The position numbers and the translations under genes are program-made. DNA of 64,000 nt. Source: an uncultured Gemmatimonadota bacterium. GTDB taxonomy: Bacteria; Gemmatimonadota; Gemmatimonadetes; Gemmatimonadales; Gemmatimonadaceae. Positions within the stretch are counted from its first letter, which is position 1. Every line of letters starts with the position of its first letter. The notes below the pieces were generated by a model that had not been told where the DNA came from, did not search any database, and worked only from the letters and a program-made list of their open reading frames with translations. Where the stretch lies: positions 47,089-111,088 of the forward strand of contig CADEDA010000010.1 of the NCBI GenBank assembly GCA_902825965.1, written 5' to 3'. Of this stretch, positions 54,767 to 63,020 are shown piece after piece.

Positions 54767-55290
54767 TCAGCGTTGATCGCGCCGCAACAGTCCCCACGCG
54801 AACTCCCGGGTCCCGAGCGCCGACGCTGTCGTGATCCAGACCAGCGCCGCCGGCTCGAGGAAGCGCGCGCGTGCGAGTGGCCCGATGCGCAACGGCTCGA
54901 AACCGATGTCGCGCGCCAGGCCCGCCGTCACGTCGCAGGCCGCCGCGTCGTCGCCGCAGAGGCAGAGCACCGCCGGTTGGCCGCCGAAGCGTGGATCGGC
55001 CATGACCTCGCGGCCTATACTATTGAAAGCCTTCACCACCCGTGCGCCGGGCGCCCACCTCGCCACCTGCTCGGCGCCGGAATCCGTCGTGCCGTGCGTG
55101 AGCACCATGCCCGGGCCGATCGGGTTGGTGGCGTCGATGAGCACCTTGCCGGCGAGGTCACCGGCGGCGCGGAGGGCGTCCTGGGCGGCGGCCCAGGGTG
55201 TGGTGAGCAGCATCGAGTCGCTGCGGGCGGCCGCCGAGGGTGCTGCCGAGTGGCGGCGCCGAGAATGGATACGGAGGATGGTCGGCGCAA
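54767..55290 (-). pseudogene. NADPH-dependent F420 reductase-like (NADP oxidoreductase) gene with deleted, frameshifted N-terminus
   Basis: The readable 148-residue C-terminal part (MLLTTPWAAAQDAL, GKVLIDATNPIGPG, VVKAFNSIGREVM) is typical of the F420-dependent NADP reductase/Rossmann family. The usual start with a GxGxxG nucleotide loop is missing in this frame. Just upstream, in another frame, are the residues VSILGAA (around 55255-55275), exactly what the first strand of the missing Rossmann fold looks like. An internal deletion of roughly 40 codons with a frameshift explains both. The gene should be inactive. Confidence 0.6.
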
Positions 55291-55455
55291 GGTACCTCTG
55301 AGCGCGCCGCCGCAACGTTAGCGCCAGAGTCCTCTGTCCGCGAGCCTCCCCCGCGCCACGCCTTCCGTCGAATCCAGACTCCGGTGGTATTGCGCGACTG
55401 CGATACCGAACGTATTCTGGCGCGATTCACGACACTTCCGACGCAAAGGTGACGC

Positions 55456-56643
55456 ATGAGTTTCCGTTCGCTGTGTGTTTCGTCAGTGCTCGCATTGGTG
55501 CTCGCGGTCGATCCGCTCCTGGCGCAGGAGACGACGGATACGACGCTCGTTTCGAAGACGCGGTCCGAGTACGAGAAGCTGCTGGATGAGTTCCGGAGGA
55601 CGGACTCGTTGCGGCGGGCGGAATCCGGCAAGCTCTCAGACTCGCTGAAGCTCTACGCGGAACGCCTGCGGGATGTGCAGAACTCGCGTCAGGTGAGCAC
55701 GCAGACCGCGAACCGACTCCAGAAGCTGGAGGAGCGCCTCGCGATCACCGAGCGAGTGTTGCCGACCTTGCAACAACGCATCCAAGCGATGGATCAGGCC
55801 GAGTTGCGCCAGGACTCGCTGCGTGACCGCGCGTCGCGCACGCAGGTCGAGTACGCCTGGCAGCTCGCCTCGAAGGTCTCCAGCACCGCACGGACGTACG
55901 ACATCTCCCTCGTCTCGTTGTCCGTAGGGTCGAAGCTCGAGATGGCCGCGAACCCAACGCAGTATTCGGGATGGGCGGAGATCGCCCGGCAAGTCGTCGA
56001 CGCGACGGATCCCAAGGACAAGCCGCGGCTGCACGCGTTGATCGACGCCCTGCGCTCGCGGATCCCGGTGCACACCGCGGTCGGGGCCGTGTTCTCGCTC
56101 GTCGCGCCGGTGTCACAGAAGCCGCAGCACCGCCAGGCGGTTGATCGGTTCCAATGTTACCTCCTGGTCGCCGGTCTCGTGGAGGAGACGAACGCGGAGT
56201 TCGCCGAAGTGGTGCGCGGGCATCGCGCGCGGATCACGCAGCTGCTCGTCAGCGCCGATCGCGCCGTGACCGAGATCGAGAAAGCCGTCGGATATTCGCG
56301 GGAAGGCACGACCTCGTTCAGCCGCCACCTGGAACGCGTCGACCTCAAGGCCGTGAGCTTGGAGCGCGTCGACCTTATCGCGTTCAACCTTGACGCCGAC
56401 TACATCGAGCTGACTCGGATCGCCGCCGCCATCGAAGACTCCTACACCAATCGCAAACAGTTCCTCCCCGCCGAGCGGAGCAGTCGCGCGCGAAAGACGC
56501 CGTGCGAAGAGGTCTATCGCGAGGCGGAAGCCGCCTTTGGCGAGGCGGTATCGACCCTTGCGGAGATGGTGAGTGGTGTCGAGCGCATCCGTCGGGACAA
56601 CCTCACGCCAACTGTCAGCGTCAGTCTGCGGCGCCTGCCATAG
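55456..56643 (+). CDS. Secreted coiled-coil protein of unknown function
   Basis: A 395-residue protein with a signal peptide (VSSVLALVLAVDPLLAQE), a long coiled coil rich in Lys, Glu, Arg and Leu (about 35-140, EYEKLLDEFRRTDSLRR...LQKLEERLAITERVL), and a mostly helical remainder (YLLVAGLVEETNAEFAEVVRGH). Two cysteines (in RFQCYLL and TPCEEV) could pair. I recognise no family. A possible -10 (TATTCT) lies near 55420, and AGGTG precedes the ATG. Confidence 0.72.
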   Translation: MSFRSLCVSSVLALVLAVDPLLAQETTDTTLVSKTRSEYEKLLDEFRRTDSLRRAESGKLSDSLKLYAERLRDVQNSRQVSTQTANRLQKLEERLAITERVLPTLQQRIQAMDQAELRQDSLRDRASRTQVEYAWQLASKVSSTARTYDISLVSLSVGSKLEMAANPTQYSGWAEIARQVVDATDPKDKPRLHALIDALRSRIPVHTAVGAVFSLVAPVSQKPQHRQAVDRFQCYLLVAGLVEETNAEFAEVVRGHRARITQLLVSADRAVTEIEKAVGYSREGTTSFSRHLERVDLKAVSLERVDLIAFNLDADYIELTRIAAAIEDSYTNRKQFLPAERSSRARKTPCEEVYREAEAAFGEAVSTLAEMVSGVERIRRDNLTPTVSVSLRRLP

Positions 56644-56981
56644 CCCGACTGCGCGGCCAACGCTTCGAGCCGCGGCGTCCGGCATCGCCGGGCGCCGGCC
56701 TCAGGGTCCGAGGCGTAGTCTTCGCCGAAGTTCCTGCTGAGGCCGTGCACCTTCCGCCGTGGTGCCTCCCAGCAGCGGCCAGGCACGCGCGACGCAGCCG
56801 GCATCCACCATCGAGACCAATGTCAGCAGGTCGGAGTCGACCGACGTGGGTCCGTTCGCGGGCGCGTCGCCGGATCGAACTCAGGGAGCTCCTTCGCTTT
56901 GGCCGTCTCCCCTCATTGGGGTGAGTATGACCTCACACACAGAATACTGGATACGCCCGCCCACGGCGACGGAGGCAATAC
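56644..56981. other. 338-bp gap between convergent genes
   Basis: No gene-like frame was accepted here. Towards its right end GTGAGTAT (56921-56928) and ATACTCAC (56978-56985) are inverted copies, the second overlapping the stop of the kinase-permease gene. A CCTCATTGGGGTGAG-type stem lies close by at 56910-56925. These could end transcription of the large gene. Nothing else is visible. Confidence 0.4.
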
Positions 56982-59900
56982 TCACTCCTCCCGCAACACC
57001 CCCATCGGCTCCATCCCCAACACCCGCCGCACCGGCACCCACGCCGCCCCCACTGCCAACACCACCCCCGCCCCCACCACCCCCAGCACCACCACCGGCG
57101 CCAACACATCCGTGTGGAACAACATCCCGTTGATTCGCGCGCGGAACAGCCACAGCACCAGCAGCCCCATCAGCATCCCCGCCACGACCAGCACCACCGC
57201 CCGCAACAACACCGGACGCACCAACCGCCCCGTGGGCGAACCCAGTGCGATCCGCACCGCGAACGCGCTGCGCTCCTGCGCCACCAGGTACGCCAGCACC
57301 CCGCCCAGCCCGATCAGCGCCACCAGCGCCGAGAGTGCCCCGAACGCCGTGAACGTCGTCCGGCCGATCTCGTACGAGCGCGTCAGGCCCGCCATGTGCT
57401 CGCGCATGGTGAGCACGCGGGCCGGCGGCAGTGACGGGTCGAGCTGCTTCACCGCATCGCGCAGCTGCGCCGGCGTGGCCGAGCCGCGCACGAACACCGC
57501 ACCGTTGCGGCGATAGCCGGCGCCCTGCGTGTACGGGATGTAGCCCATCGGTTCGAACGGCTGGTCCACCGCGCCCTGCAGGCTCGCCGGTGCCACCACT
57601 CCCACCACCGTGTGGCAGGGCAACGAATCCGCGCGGAGCCTGATGCACTTCCCCAGCGCCCGGTCCCCACCCCACATCTGCGTGGCGAACACCTGGTTCA
57701 CCACGATCACCGGCTCGCTGCCGAGGTGATCGTTGCTGCTGATCCAGCGCCCGTCGAGCAACCGGAAGCCCATCACCTCGGCGTGCTCCGGCGTCGCGTT
57801 GTCGAACCACAGGAATCGCGTCGTGTCGTCGCTGCCGGGCATGAGCACCCGCTCGCTGGCGTTGTTCCACCACGGGATCGTGTACGCCTGGCTCACGCGC
57901 TGCACGCCCGGCTGCTGCCGCAGCTCCTCGGCGACGCGCGCGAGCGTCTGTCGCTGCTCGGTGCTGCTGCCGGTGGTGAACGGGATCTCCACGTAGCTCA
58001 GCGAGTCGGGATTGAAGCCGTGATCCCAGTCGGCTGCCTGCCGCACACTGAGCACGAACCCGGTGGATACACTGAGCAGCATCGCAAAGACGGCCGCCTG
58101 GACGACGATCATCGCTGAGCGCACCAGACCCACCCCGCGCTGCGTGCCGCCGCGCGCACCACCGGCCGCGCGCAGCAGCTCGGCGGGCTCGAGACGTGCC
58201 GCATACCCCAGAGCGATGAGTGCGGCGACGCCCGCCGCGAGCAGCGAGAGCAGCACAGCGAGGCCCACCAAGCGCAGGTCGAATGCGGCGCGCGCCCACA
58301 CGAGGTTGGGGATGATCAACGCCCGCGCGATCCCGGTGAGTGGCGCGGAGATGGCGAGCCCCAGAGCCGAGCCCGCGAGGGCCAGCAGCAGCGCCTCCGA
58401 GAGCGCGATGCGCAGCAGCTGTCGCAGGCGCGCGCCGAGGGCGATGCGGATGGCCGTCTGGCGCGCCATCGCGGCGGCACGGGCGAGGAACAGGCTCACG
58501 AGGTTCGCGGTGATGAGGGCCAGCAGGAGCAGTGCCCCCACGGAGATCCACAGCGAGATGCGCGCGTACGCCGGTGTCTGCAGTGACCGACCCGGGATCA
58601 CCGACTCCCAGAGCAGTTCGTGCTGTCGCTCGGGATCGCGACGATACGTGCCCGGGCGCCGGTAGCGGGTGGTCGCTTCGCCGGACGCCGCTTCGATGGT
58701 TGCGCCTGGCGCGAGCCGCGCGATGATGCGGAACCAGGCGGAGCCGTCGTCGGTGTACAGTGTGGGTGAGTTACCGTTCACGCGTCGCCCCACGGTATGG
58801 AGTGGCAGGAAGGCGTCGCGCAGTCCGAGGTCGAGTCCATTGAACGCGGCCGGGGTCACACCGATGACGGTGAATCGGCCGCCGGCGATGTCGACTGTCT
58901 GCCCGAGCACGTCCGGGCGCCCGTTGAACACGCGCTGCCAGTACACGTACGAGATCACCACCGGCCCCTCGGCAGCGCCGTCGCGATCCTCGTCGGGGAC
59001 GAAGAAGCGCCCGAGATGCGGTCGCACCCGGAGGACGTCGAAGTACGACGCCGTCACGAGATCGACCATCAACGGCTGCGCGTCGCCGCCACTGCCACTG
59101 CTGGTGCGCCACGGGAACACCGCCGACACCTGCTCGACGGTCGTGAGTTCCCTCGCCGTGAGCAGGTCGAGGCCGGTCATCGACGTGCCGTGGAGATCAG
59201 CCCTCGGCCACATGCGCTTCACGAGCCGCACCACACCTCCCGGGTCGCCCACGCCCGGCGGCGGACGCAGGAACACGTGATCGGCGAGTGCGATCGCGGG
59301 CAAGCCGACGCCGAGCCCGATGCCGAGGCTGAGGATGATGTTGAGCGAGAACTGCCAGTCGCGGCGGAGGGCGCGGAAGGTCTGTCGCATCTCGTGAATG
59401 AGGCCGGTGAGAGGGAAACGCAGGCGCGCGGGACCGGTGATGCCCAGGCGGCTTCGCGCACGGGTGAGCCGGCGGCTGACCGCAACGGAGAACGCGGTCG
59501 CCACGCGCGACCGCGACCAGGAGGCCGCGCGGAGTTCCTGCACGAAGGCCAGCGCCGTGTCGGGGCGTCGGTTGGGTGCGACGTCCATCGCGCGGGCAAT
59601 CACGTCCGCGACGGCCGGCGGCACCTCGGGCGCGAAATCGCGGAGGGGCGGCGCCGGCGTGTGGAAGCGCCGCGCGACCACTTCCTGCGTGGTCCGTCCT
59701 TCGAACGGCAGTCGCCCGGCGAGCATCTCGTAGGCGACGCAGGCCAAACTATAGATGTCGCTGCGTTGGTCGATCGACTCGCCGGCGGCCTGCTCCGGAC
59801 TCACGTAGGCCGGCGTGCCGGCCGAGTAGCCGACACTCTCGCGCACGAGCGACCACTCGTCGGCCTCGGCGCCGAGCCGTCGCGCGATGCCGAAGTCCAT

Positions 59901-60575
59901 CAGGTACGGATGCCCATCCTCCACGAGGATGTTCTCGGGCTTCACGTCGCAGTGGAGCACCAGCCGGCTGTGCGCGTGCGAGAGGGCACGTGCGACGCCT
60001 TCGAGCAGGGTGATGGCCTCGTCCACCGGGAGCCGCAGCTTGGCGTTGAGCAGTGCACGCAACGAGCCGCCGCGCACGAGCGGGAGGATCATGTAGGGAT
60101 GGCCGTGCTCCACCCCCGCCTCGTGCAGCGGCAGGATGTTGGGGTGCGTGAGCTTGGCGCTGTGCCCCAACTCGGCCAGCAGTTGCTCCGTCCCCACCCC
60201 GGCGACCGCCTCGGCCTGCACGATCTTGATTGCGACGAGTCGTCCCAGGCGCCGATCCTGGGCCGAACGGACGACCCCCGTGGCACCGCGCCCGATCTCG
60301 TCGAGGAGTTCGTAGCGCACGCTGAGCGCGCGCTGCACGAGGGTCTCCTCCGGTAGCGCATTCCCACGCTCGGGCTCGAAGAGCAGCGCCTCGGCGACCC
60401 CGAAGGTCTCGAGCAGCCGTAGCCGAGTGCGCTGCGAGGGGTACGGGTGCCGTCCGTTGAGGAGGTCGGACCAGTGCCCACGGGAGAGCCCGAGGCGGAT
60501 CGCCCAGTGATTCTGGGAGATGGGCGTGCGGGCGAGGAGGTCGCGGAGGGCGTCGAGGCGGAGACGGTAGCGCAC
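56982..60575 (-). CDS. HTH - Ser/Thr kinase - duplicated FtsX/MacB-type permease fusion
   Basis: A 1197-residue fusion from a GTG at 60575. Residues 1-62 are a Cro/CI-like helix-turn-helix (ISQNHWAIRLGLSRGHWSDLLNG). Residues 85-345 are a Hanks-type kinase with GRGATG, Lys117, catalytic loop HCDVKPEN (208-215), DFG (227-229) and GTPAYVSPEQ. From about 420 it is a duplicated-permease: a first helix, a MacB-like periplasmic domain, FtsX helices (WISVGALLLLALITANLVSLFLARAAAMARQTAIRIALGARL), then a second periplasmic/FtsX half ending VPVRRVLGMEPMGVLREE. Kinase and HTH would face the cytoplasm. No ABC ATPase is adjacent. The upstream DNA holds a 5x12-bp repeat. Confidence 0.9.
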   Translation of the reverse strand: MRYRLRLDALRDLLARTPISQNHWAIRLGLSRGHWSDLLNGRHPYPSQRTRLRLLETFGVAEALLFEPERGNALPEETLVQRALSVRYELLDEIGRGATGVVRSAQDRRLGRLVAIKIVQAEAVAGVGTEQLLAELGHSAKLTHPNILPLHEAGVEHGHPYMILPLVRGGSLRALLNAKLRLPVDEAITLLEGVARALSHAHSRLVLHCDVKPENILVEDGHPYLMDFGIARRLGAEADEWSLVRESVGYSAGTPAYVSPEQAAGESIDQRSDIYSLACVAYEMLAGRLPFEGRTTQEVVARRFHTPAPPLRDFAPEVPPAVADVIARAMDVAPNRRPDTALAFVQELRAASWSRSRVATAFSVAVSRRLTRARSRLGITGPARLRFPLTGLIHEMRQTFRALRRDWQFSLNIILSLGIGLGVGLPAIALADHVFLRPPPGVGDPGGVVRLVKRMWPRADLHGTSMTGLDLLTARELTTVEQVSAVFPWRTSSGSGGDAQPLMVDLVTASYFDVLRVRPHLGRFFVPDEDRDGAAEGPVVISYVYWQRVFNGRPDVLGQTVDIAGGRFTVIGVTPAAFNGLDLGLRDAFLPLHTVGRRVNGNSPTLYTDDGSAWFRIIARLAPGATIEAASGEATTRYRRPGTYRRDPERQHELLWESVIPGRSLQTPAYARISLWISVGALLLLALITANLVSLFLARAAAMARQTAIRIALGARLRQLLRIALSEALLLALAGSALGLAISAPLTGIARALIIPNLVWARAAFDLRLVGLAVLLSLLAAGVAALIALGYAARLEPAELLRAAGGARGGTQRGVGLVRSAMIVVQAAVFAMLLSVSTGFVLSVRQAADWDHGFNPDSLSYVEIPFTTGSSTEQRQTLARVAEELRQQPGVQRVSQAYTIPWWNNASERVLMPGSDDTTRFLWFDNATPEHAEVMGFRLLDGRWISSNDHLGSEPVIVVNQVFATQMWGGDRALGKCIRLRADSLPCHTVVGVVAPASLQGAVDQPFEPMGYIPYTQGAGYRRNGAVFVRGSATPAQLRDAVKQLDPSLPPARVLTMREHMAGLTRSYEIGRTTFTAFGALSALVALIGLGGVLAYLVAQERSAFAVRIALGSPTGRLVRPVLLRAVVLVVAGMLMGLLVLWLFRARINGMLFHTDVLAPVVVLGVVGAGVVLAVGAAWVPVRRVLGMEPMGVLREE

Positions 60576-60644
60576 GGGGGTCCGGGTGGCGGGCGATGTA
60601 TACGCCCTTGGACAACACCACGGGAGGGTTCGTGCGCCGAAAGT

Positions 60645-60699
60645 GTTCGGAGCGGTGTTCGGATTGCTGCTCGGACCGCCGTTCGGATCGCCGTTCGGA
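60645..60699. repeat. Five-copy 12-bp tandem repeat upstream of the kinase-permease gene
   Basis: GTTCGGA begins at 60645, 60657, 60681 and 60693, with a one-base variant GCTCGGA at 60669, so the spacing is exactly 12 bp throughout. The repeat lies 70-125 bp upstream of the GTG at 60575, and TATACA on the minus strand (60602-60597) is a possible -10 nearer the gene. Confidence 0.8.
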
Positions 60700-60712
60700 C
60701 TGCGGCAGCGCC

Positions 60713-61237
60713 CTAGTCGCCGCGCACCACCGGGTAGTACCACACCCGCCGCAGCCGCCCGCCGCGGACCTCATAGACCGAGAGCGAGGCCTGCGAGCGC
60801 GGGCCCCGTGCGTTGGTCCAGTGCGCCCGCTCCTTCACGGACACCCAGGGACCGAGCGCCGACACGTCCTCGATCTCCGACCGTGCCGACGGCAGGGACC
60901 GGAAGTAGCTGACGAGTTGCTCGCGCACGGCGGCCGGCCCGCGGGCTTCGATCTGCACCGAGTCCCCGACGACGCTGAGCCAGACGAAGTCCGGATCGAG
61001 CAGCGCCACGACGGCGTCGATGTCGTGTGCGTTGTACGCGGCGATGTAGGCGCGCAGGACGGCGGTCGGGGTGGTGTCGCTGGCGGCGGGGGCGGCTTGG
61101 CCAGCGGCGGTGCGAGGGGCGAGCAGCAGCGCGAGGCAAAGCGTGAGGCAGATCGTGGGGCAGCGCGTGAGGCAGCGCGTGAGGCAGCGCGCGAGGTGCC
61201 GGCTCGCGCGATGGCGGTCGACGTGCGGATGGGGCAT
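60713..61237 (-). CDS. Secreted SnoaL/NTF2-like (DUF4440) protein
   Basis: A 174-residue protein. After a signal region with repeated CLTR units comes a compact NTF2-fold domain: TPTAVLRAYIAAYNAHDIDAVVALLDPDFVWLSVVGD, AVREQLVSYFRSLPSARSEIEDV and a C-terminal SVYEVRGGRLRRVWYYP. Such domains bind small molecules or act as simple enzymes; the ligand is unknown. The signal segment is made of a 12-bp DNA repeat and holds four extra cysteines. It lies directly upstream of the kinase-permease gene on the same strand. Confidence 0.8.
   Translation of the reverse strand: MPHPHVDRHRASRHLARCLTRCLTRCPTICLTLCLALLLAPRTAAGQAAPAASDTTPTAVLRAYIAAYNAHDIDAVVALLDPDFVWLSVVGDSVQIEARGPAAVREQLVSYFRSLPSARSEIEDVSALGPWVSVKERAHWTNARGPRSQASLSVYEVRGGRLRRVWYYPVVRGD
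61131..61190. repeat. 12-bp tandem repeat in the SnoaL-like signal peptide
   Basis: Five 12-bp units with consensus GTGAGGCAGCGC; the third to fifth are near-identical. On the coding strand they give the Cys-Leu-Thr-Arg repeats. Confidence 0.85.
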
Positions 61238-61444
61238 GGGTGAGTGCTCCGGCGGCGGTGGGTCAGGTCGCGGTACCCGTCAGCCCCAAGATACCACGCG
61301 GGTGTTCGACCGAGCACGGCGGTCCAGCAGTCGGGCCAAGTCCCGGTCCCCCGGCGCGGAGGCTACGAACCGCGCGCGGCACCTGTCCCGCGCCTCGTCC
61401 ACTCGGCCCGCTCGGCCACACACCGTTTCCCTTCCCCGGGCCAC

Positions 61445-61473
61445 TTGTCTACTTAGGAGTCCTAAGTTACCAT
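61445..61473 (+). promoter_or_regulatory. marR promoter with palindromic operator filling the spacer
   Basis: TTGTCT (61445-61450) as -35, then a perfect 17-bp palindrome ACTTAGGAGTCCTAAGT (61451-61467) occupying the whole spacer, then TACCAT (61468-61473) as -10, 7 nt before the ATG at 61481. A repressor bound here would block polymerase directly. There is no Shine-Dalgarno, so the mRNA is probably leaderless. Confidence 0.75.
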
Positions 61474-61480
61474 ACATCCC

Positions 61481-62137
61481 ATGTCCACTACCTCGCGCTT
61501 CGAAGCCGCTACCCCGCCCATCGAGCACCGCCTCGCAGCCGGCCTCTACGCCTTGGGACTCGCCGTCCGGCACGAGGAGCGACGGCAGGCGCAGGCGTCC
61601 GGACTCTCCGCGGCCCAACTGCAGATCCTCGCGCTTCTCGGCGCCGAAGGCCCCAGGACCCCGTCCGCGTTGGCCGACGAGCTCGGGGTCTCGCTCGCCA
61701 CCGTGAGCGACTCCGTCGCTGCGCTCGAGAGCAAGGGCCTGCTCCGGCGACGCCCCAGCCCGACGCATCATCGGGCCAGCCTGCTCTCGCTCACGCCGAG
61801 CGGGCGCGCCGAACTGCAACGCGCCCAGGCATGGCCCGACTTCTTCGCCCTTCCGCTCGGCACGCTGACTGATGCGCAGCAGGAACAGTTGCTGGCCGCG
61901 CTGCTCCTGCTGCTGCGCGCGATGCAAGAGCAGGGGCAGATCCCCGCGCAGCGCATGTGCCTCACCTGCGTGTCGTTCCGTCCGTACGTGCGGACGGGGG
62001 CCCGCCCGCATCAGTGTGCCCTCGCCGACGCGGCCATGCGTGCGGCACAGCTGCGCGTGGTCTGCGAGGAACACGAGATGGCCTCGCCGGAGGATCAGGC
62101 CGCGCGTTGGCAGCAGTTCCTCAAGTTGGCCGTCTGA
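61481..62137 (+). CDS. MarR-family regulator with C-terminal four-cysteine domain
   Basis: A 218-residue regulator. A MarR winged helix (about 18-150) contains LSAAQLQILALLG, PSALADELGVSLATVSDSVAALESKGLL and the wing RRPSPTHHRASLLSLT. The added C-terminal 60 residues hold Cys160, Cys163, Cys179 and Cys195 plus His177 and His198 (CLTC...HQC...CEEH), which could hold zinc or an iron-sulfur cluster as a sensor. It is followed 38 bp later by a globin gene and has a perfect palindrome in its own promoter, so self-repression and control of the globin are likely. Confidence 0.85.
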   Translation: MSTTSRFEAATPPIEHRLAAGLYALGLAVRHEERRQAQASGLSAAQLQILALLGAEGPRTPSALADELGVSLATVSDSVAALESKGLLRRRPSPTHHRASLLSLTPSGRAELQRAQAWPDFFALPLGTLTDAQQEQLLAALLLLLRAMQEQGQIPAQRMCLTCVSFRPYVRTGARPHQCALADAAMRAAQLRVVCEEHEMASPEDQAARWQQFLKLAV

Positions 62138-62175
62138 CGCAGCATCCTCCTTTCACCCGTTTCGGAGTTCCTTCC

Positions 62176-62655
62176 ATGCGTGTCCGCGCGATTCTCGTGC
62201 CTCTCGTCACCTTCGGCCTCACCACGGCCTGCGAACCCAAGCCTGCTGCGGACGTCGCGGCGACGTCAGCGGCGCCCGCTGCTACGGCCTCGCTCCACGA
62301 TCGCCTCGGTGGGCGAGCCGCCATCGCCACCGTGGTCGATGCGTTCGTGGCCAACGTCGCGGCTGATCCGCGCATCAACACGCGCTTCTCACGCGTGGCC
62401 ACTGACACCGCAGCCATGCGGCAGTTCAAGGGGAAGCTCGCGGACCAGATCTGCGCCGGGACCGGCGGGCCCTGCACATACAGCGGCCTCGACATGAAGG
62501 CGGCCCACCAGGGCATGCGCATCACCGACGCCGAGTTCGATGCGTTGGTCGAGGCGCTGGTGAAGGCGCTGGACGGCGCGGGTGTGCCGCAGAAGGAGCA
62601 GGATGAGCTGCTGGCGATCCTCGGGCCGATGCGGGCGGACATCACGATGAAATAG
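62176..62655 (+). CDS. Group I truncated hemoglobin, predicted lipoprotein
   Basis: A 159-residue protein with an N-terminal signal and weak lipobox (GLTTAC, Cys19), then a short Ala/Pro linker and a truncated globin of about 118 residues. It starts SLHDRLGGRAAIATVVDAFVANV and carries proximal His111 (LDMKAAHQGM). Most truncated globins are cytoplasmic; this one should be outside the inner membrane. Heme would bind oxygen or nitric oxide. GGAG 9 nt before the ATG. Probably cotranscribed with marR. Confidence 0.88.
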   Translation: MRVRAILVPLVTFGLTTACEPKPAADVAATSAAPAATASLHDRLGGRAAIATVVDAFVANVAADPRINTRFSRVATDTAAMRQFKGKLADQICAGTGGPCTYSGLDMKAAHQGMRITDAEFDALVEALVKALDGAGVPQKEQDELLAILGPMRADITMK

Positions 62656-63020
62656 GGAGAACGCCGTCTAGTGGTATTCTGGCCTCGGAGGCGCGCTCGG
62701 ACGTGCGCTCGACGGAGGCTCGTCGTGCGGCATGTGGAACGGATGATGGCGGTCAGTAGACGGTGCGTGCTCCGGTGGCCCATGCCTCGCGGAATTGATT
62801 CTGCTCAGCCGACATCGTTGGCTACTGGTGCGAGGTGAACGATGCCCCAGGCGAGGAGGATCGGCGGTCTCGGTGGAGGCGACGACATCGCGTTGCTGGG
62901 TGGCGAAGCCGAAGGCTGGCCCGCTTGCACCTCGAGGCTCGTTGATCGCCCTCGTAGGAACGAACCGCGTCGGCGTCCCGCTAGCAGGGACACCGACGCG
63001 GTTCTCTCTCCGCGTGAGCT
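62656..63020. other. 365-bp gap between convergent genes
   Basis: No convincing gene; open frames here have no family-like sequence. It holds one strong terminator hairpin (62963-63003, listed separately). G+C is somewhat lower than in surrounding genes. Nothing else is visible. Confidence 0.4.
62963..63003. terminator. Bidirectional terminator hairpin
   Basis: AACCGCGTCGGCGTCCC (62963-62979) pairs with 62987-63003 with one mismatch around the 7-nt loop GCTAGCA, followed by CTCTCTC. It lies between the globin gene and the convergent surface-protein gene. Confidence 0.75.

Noticed and set aside
55386..55415. Inverted repeat GGTAT/ATACC before the coiled-coil gene
   Set aside because: Only 5-bp arms; expected by chance.
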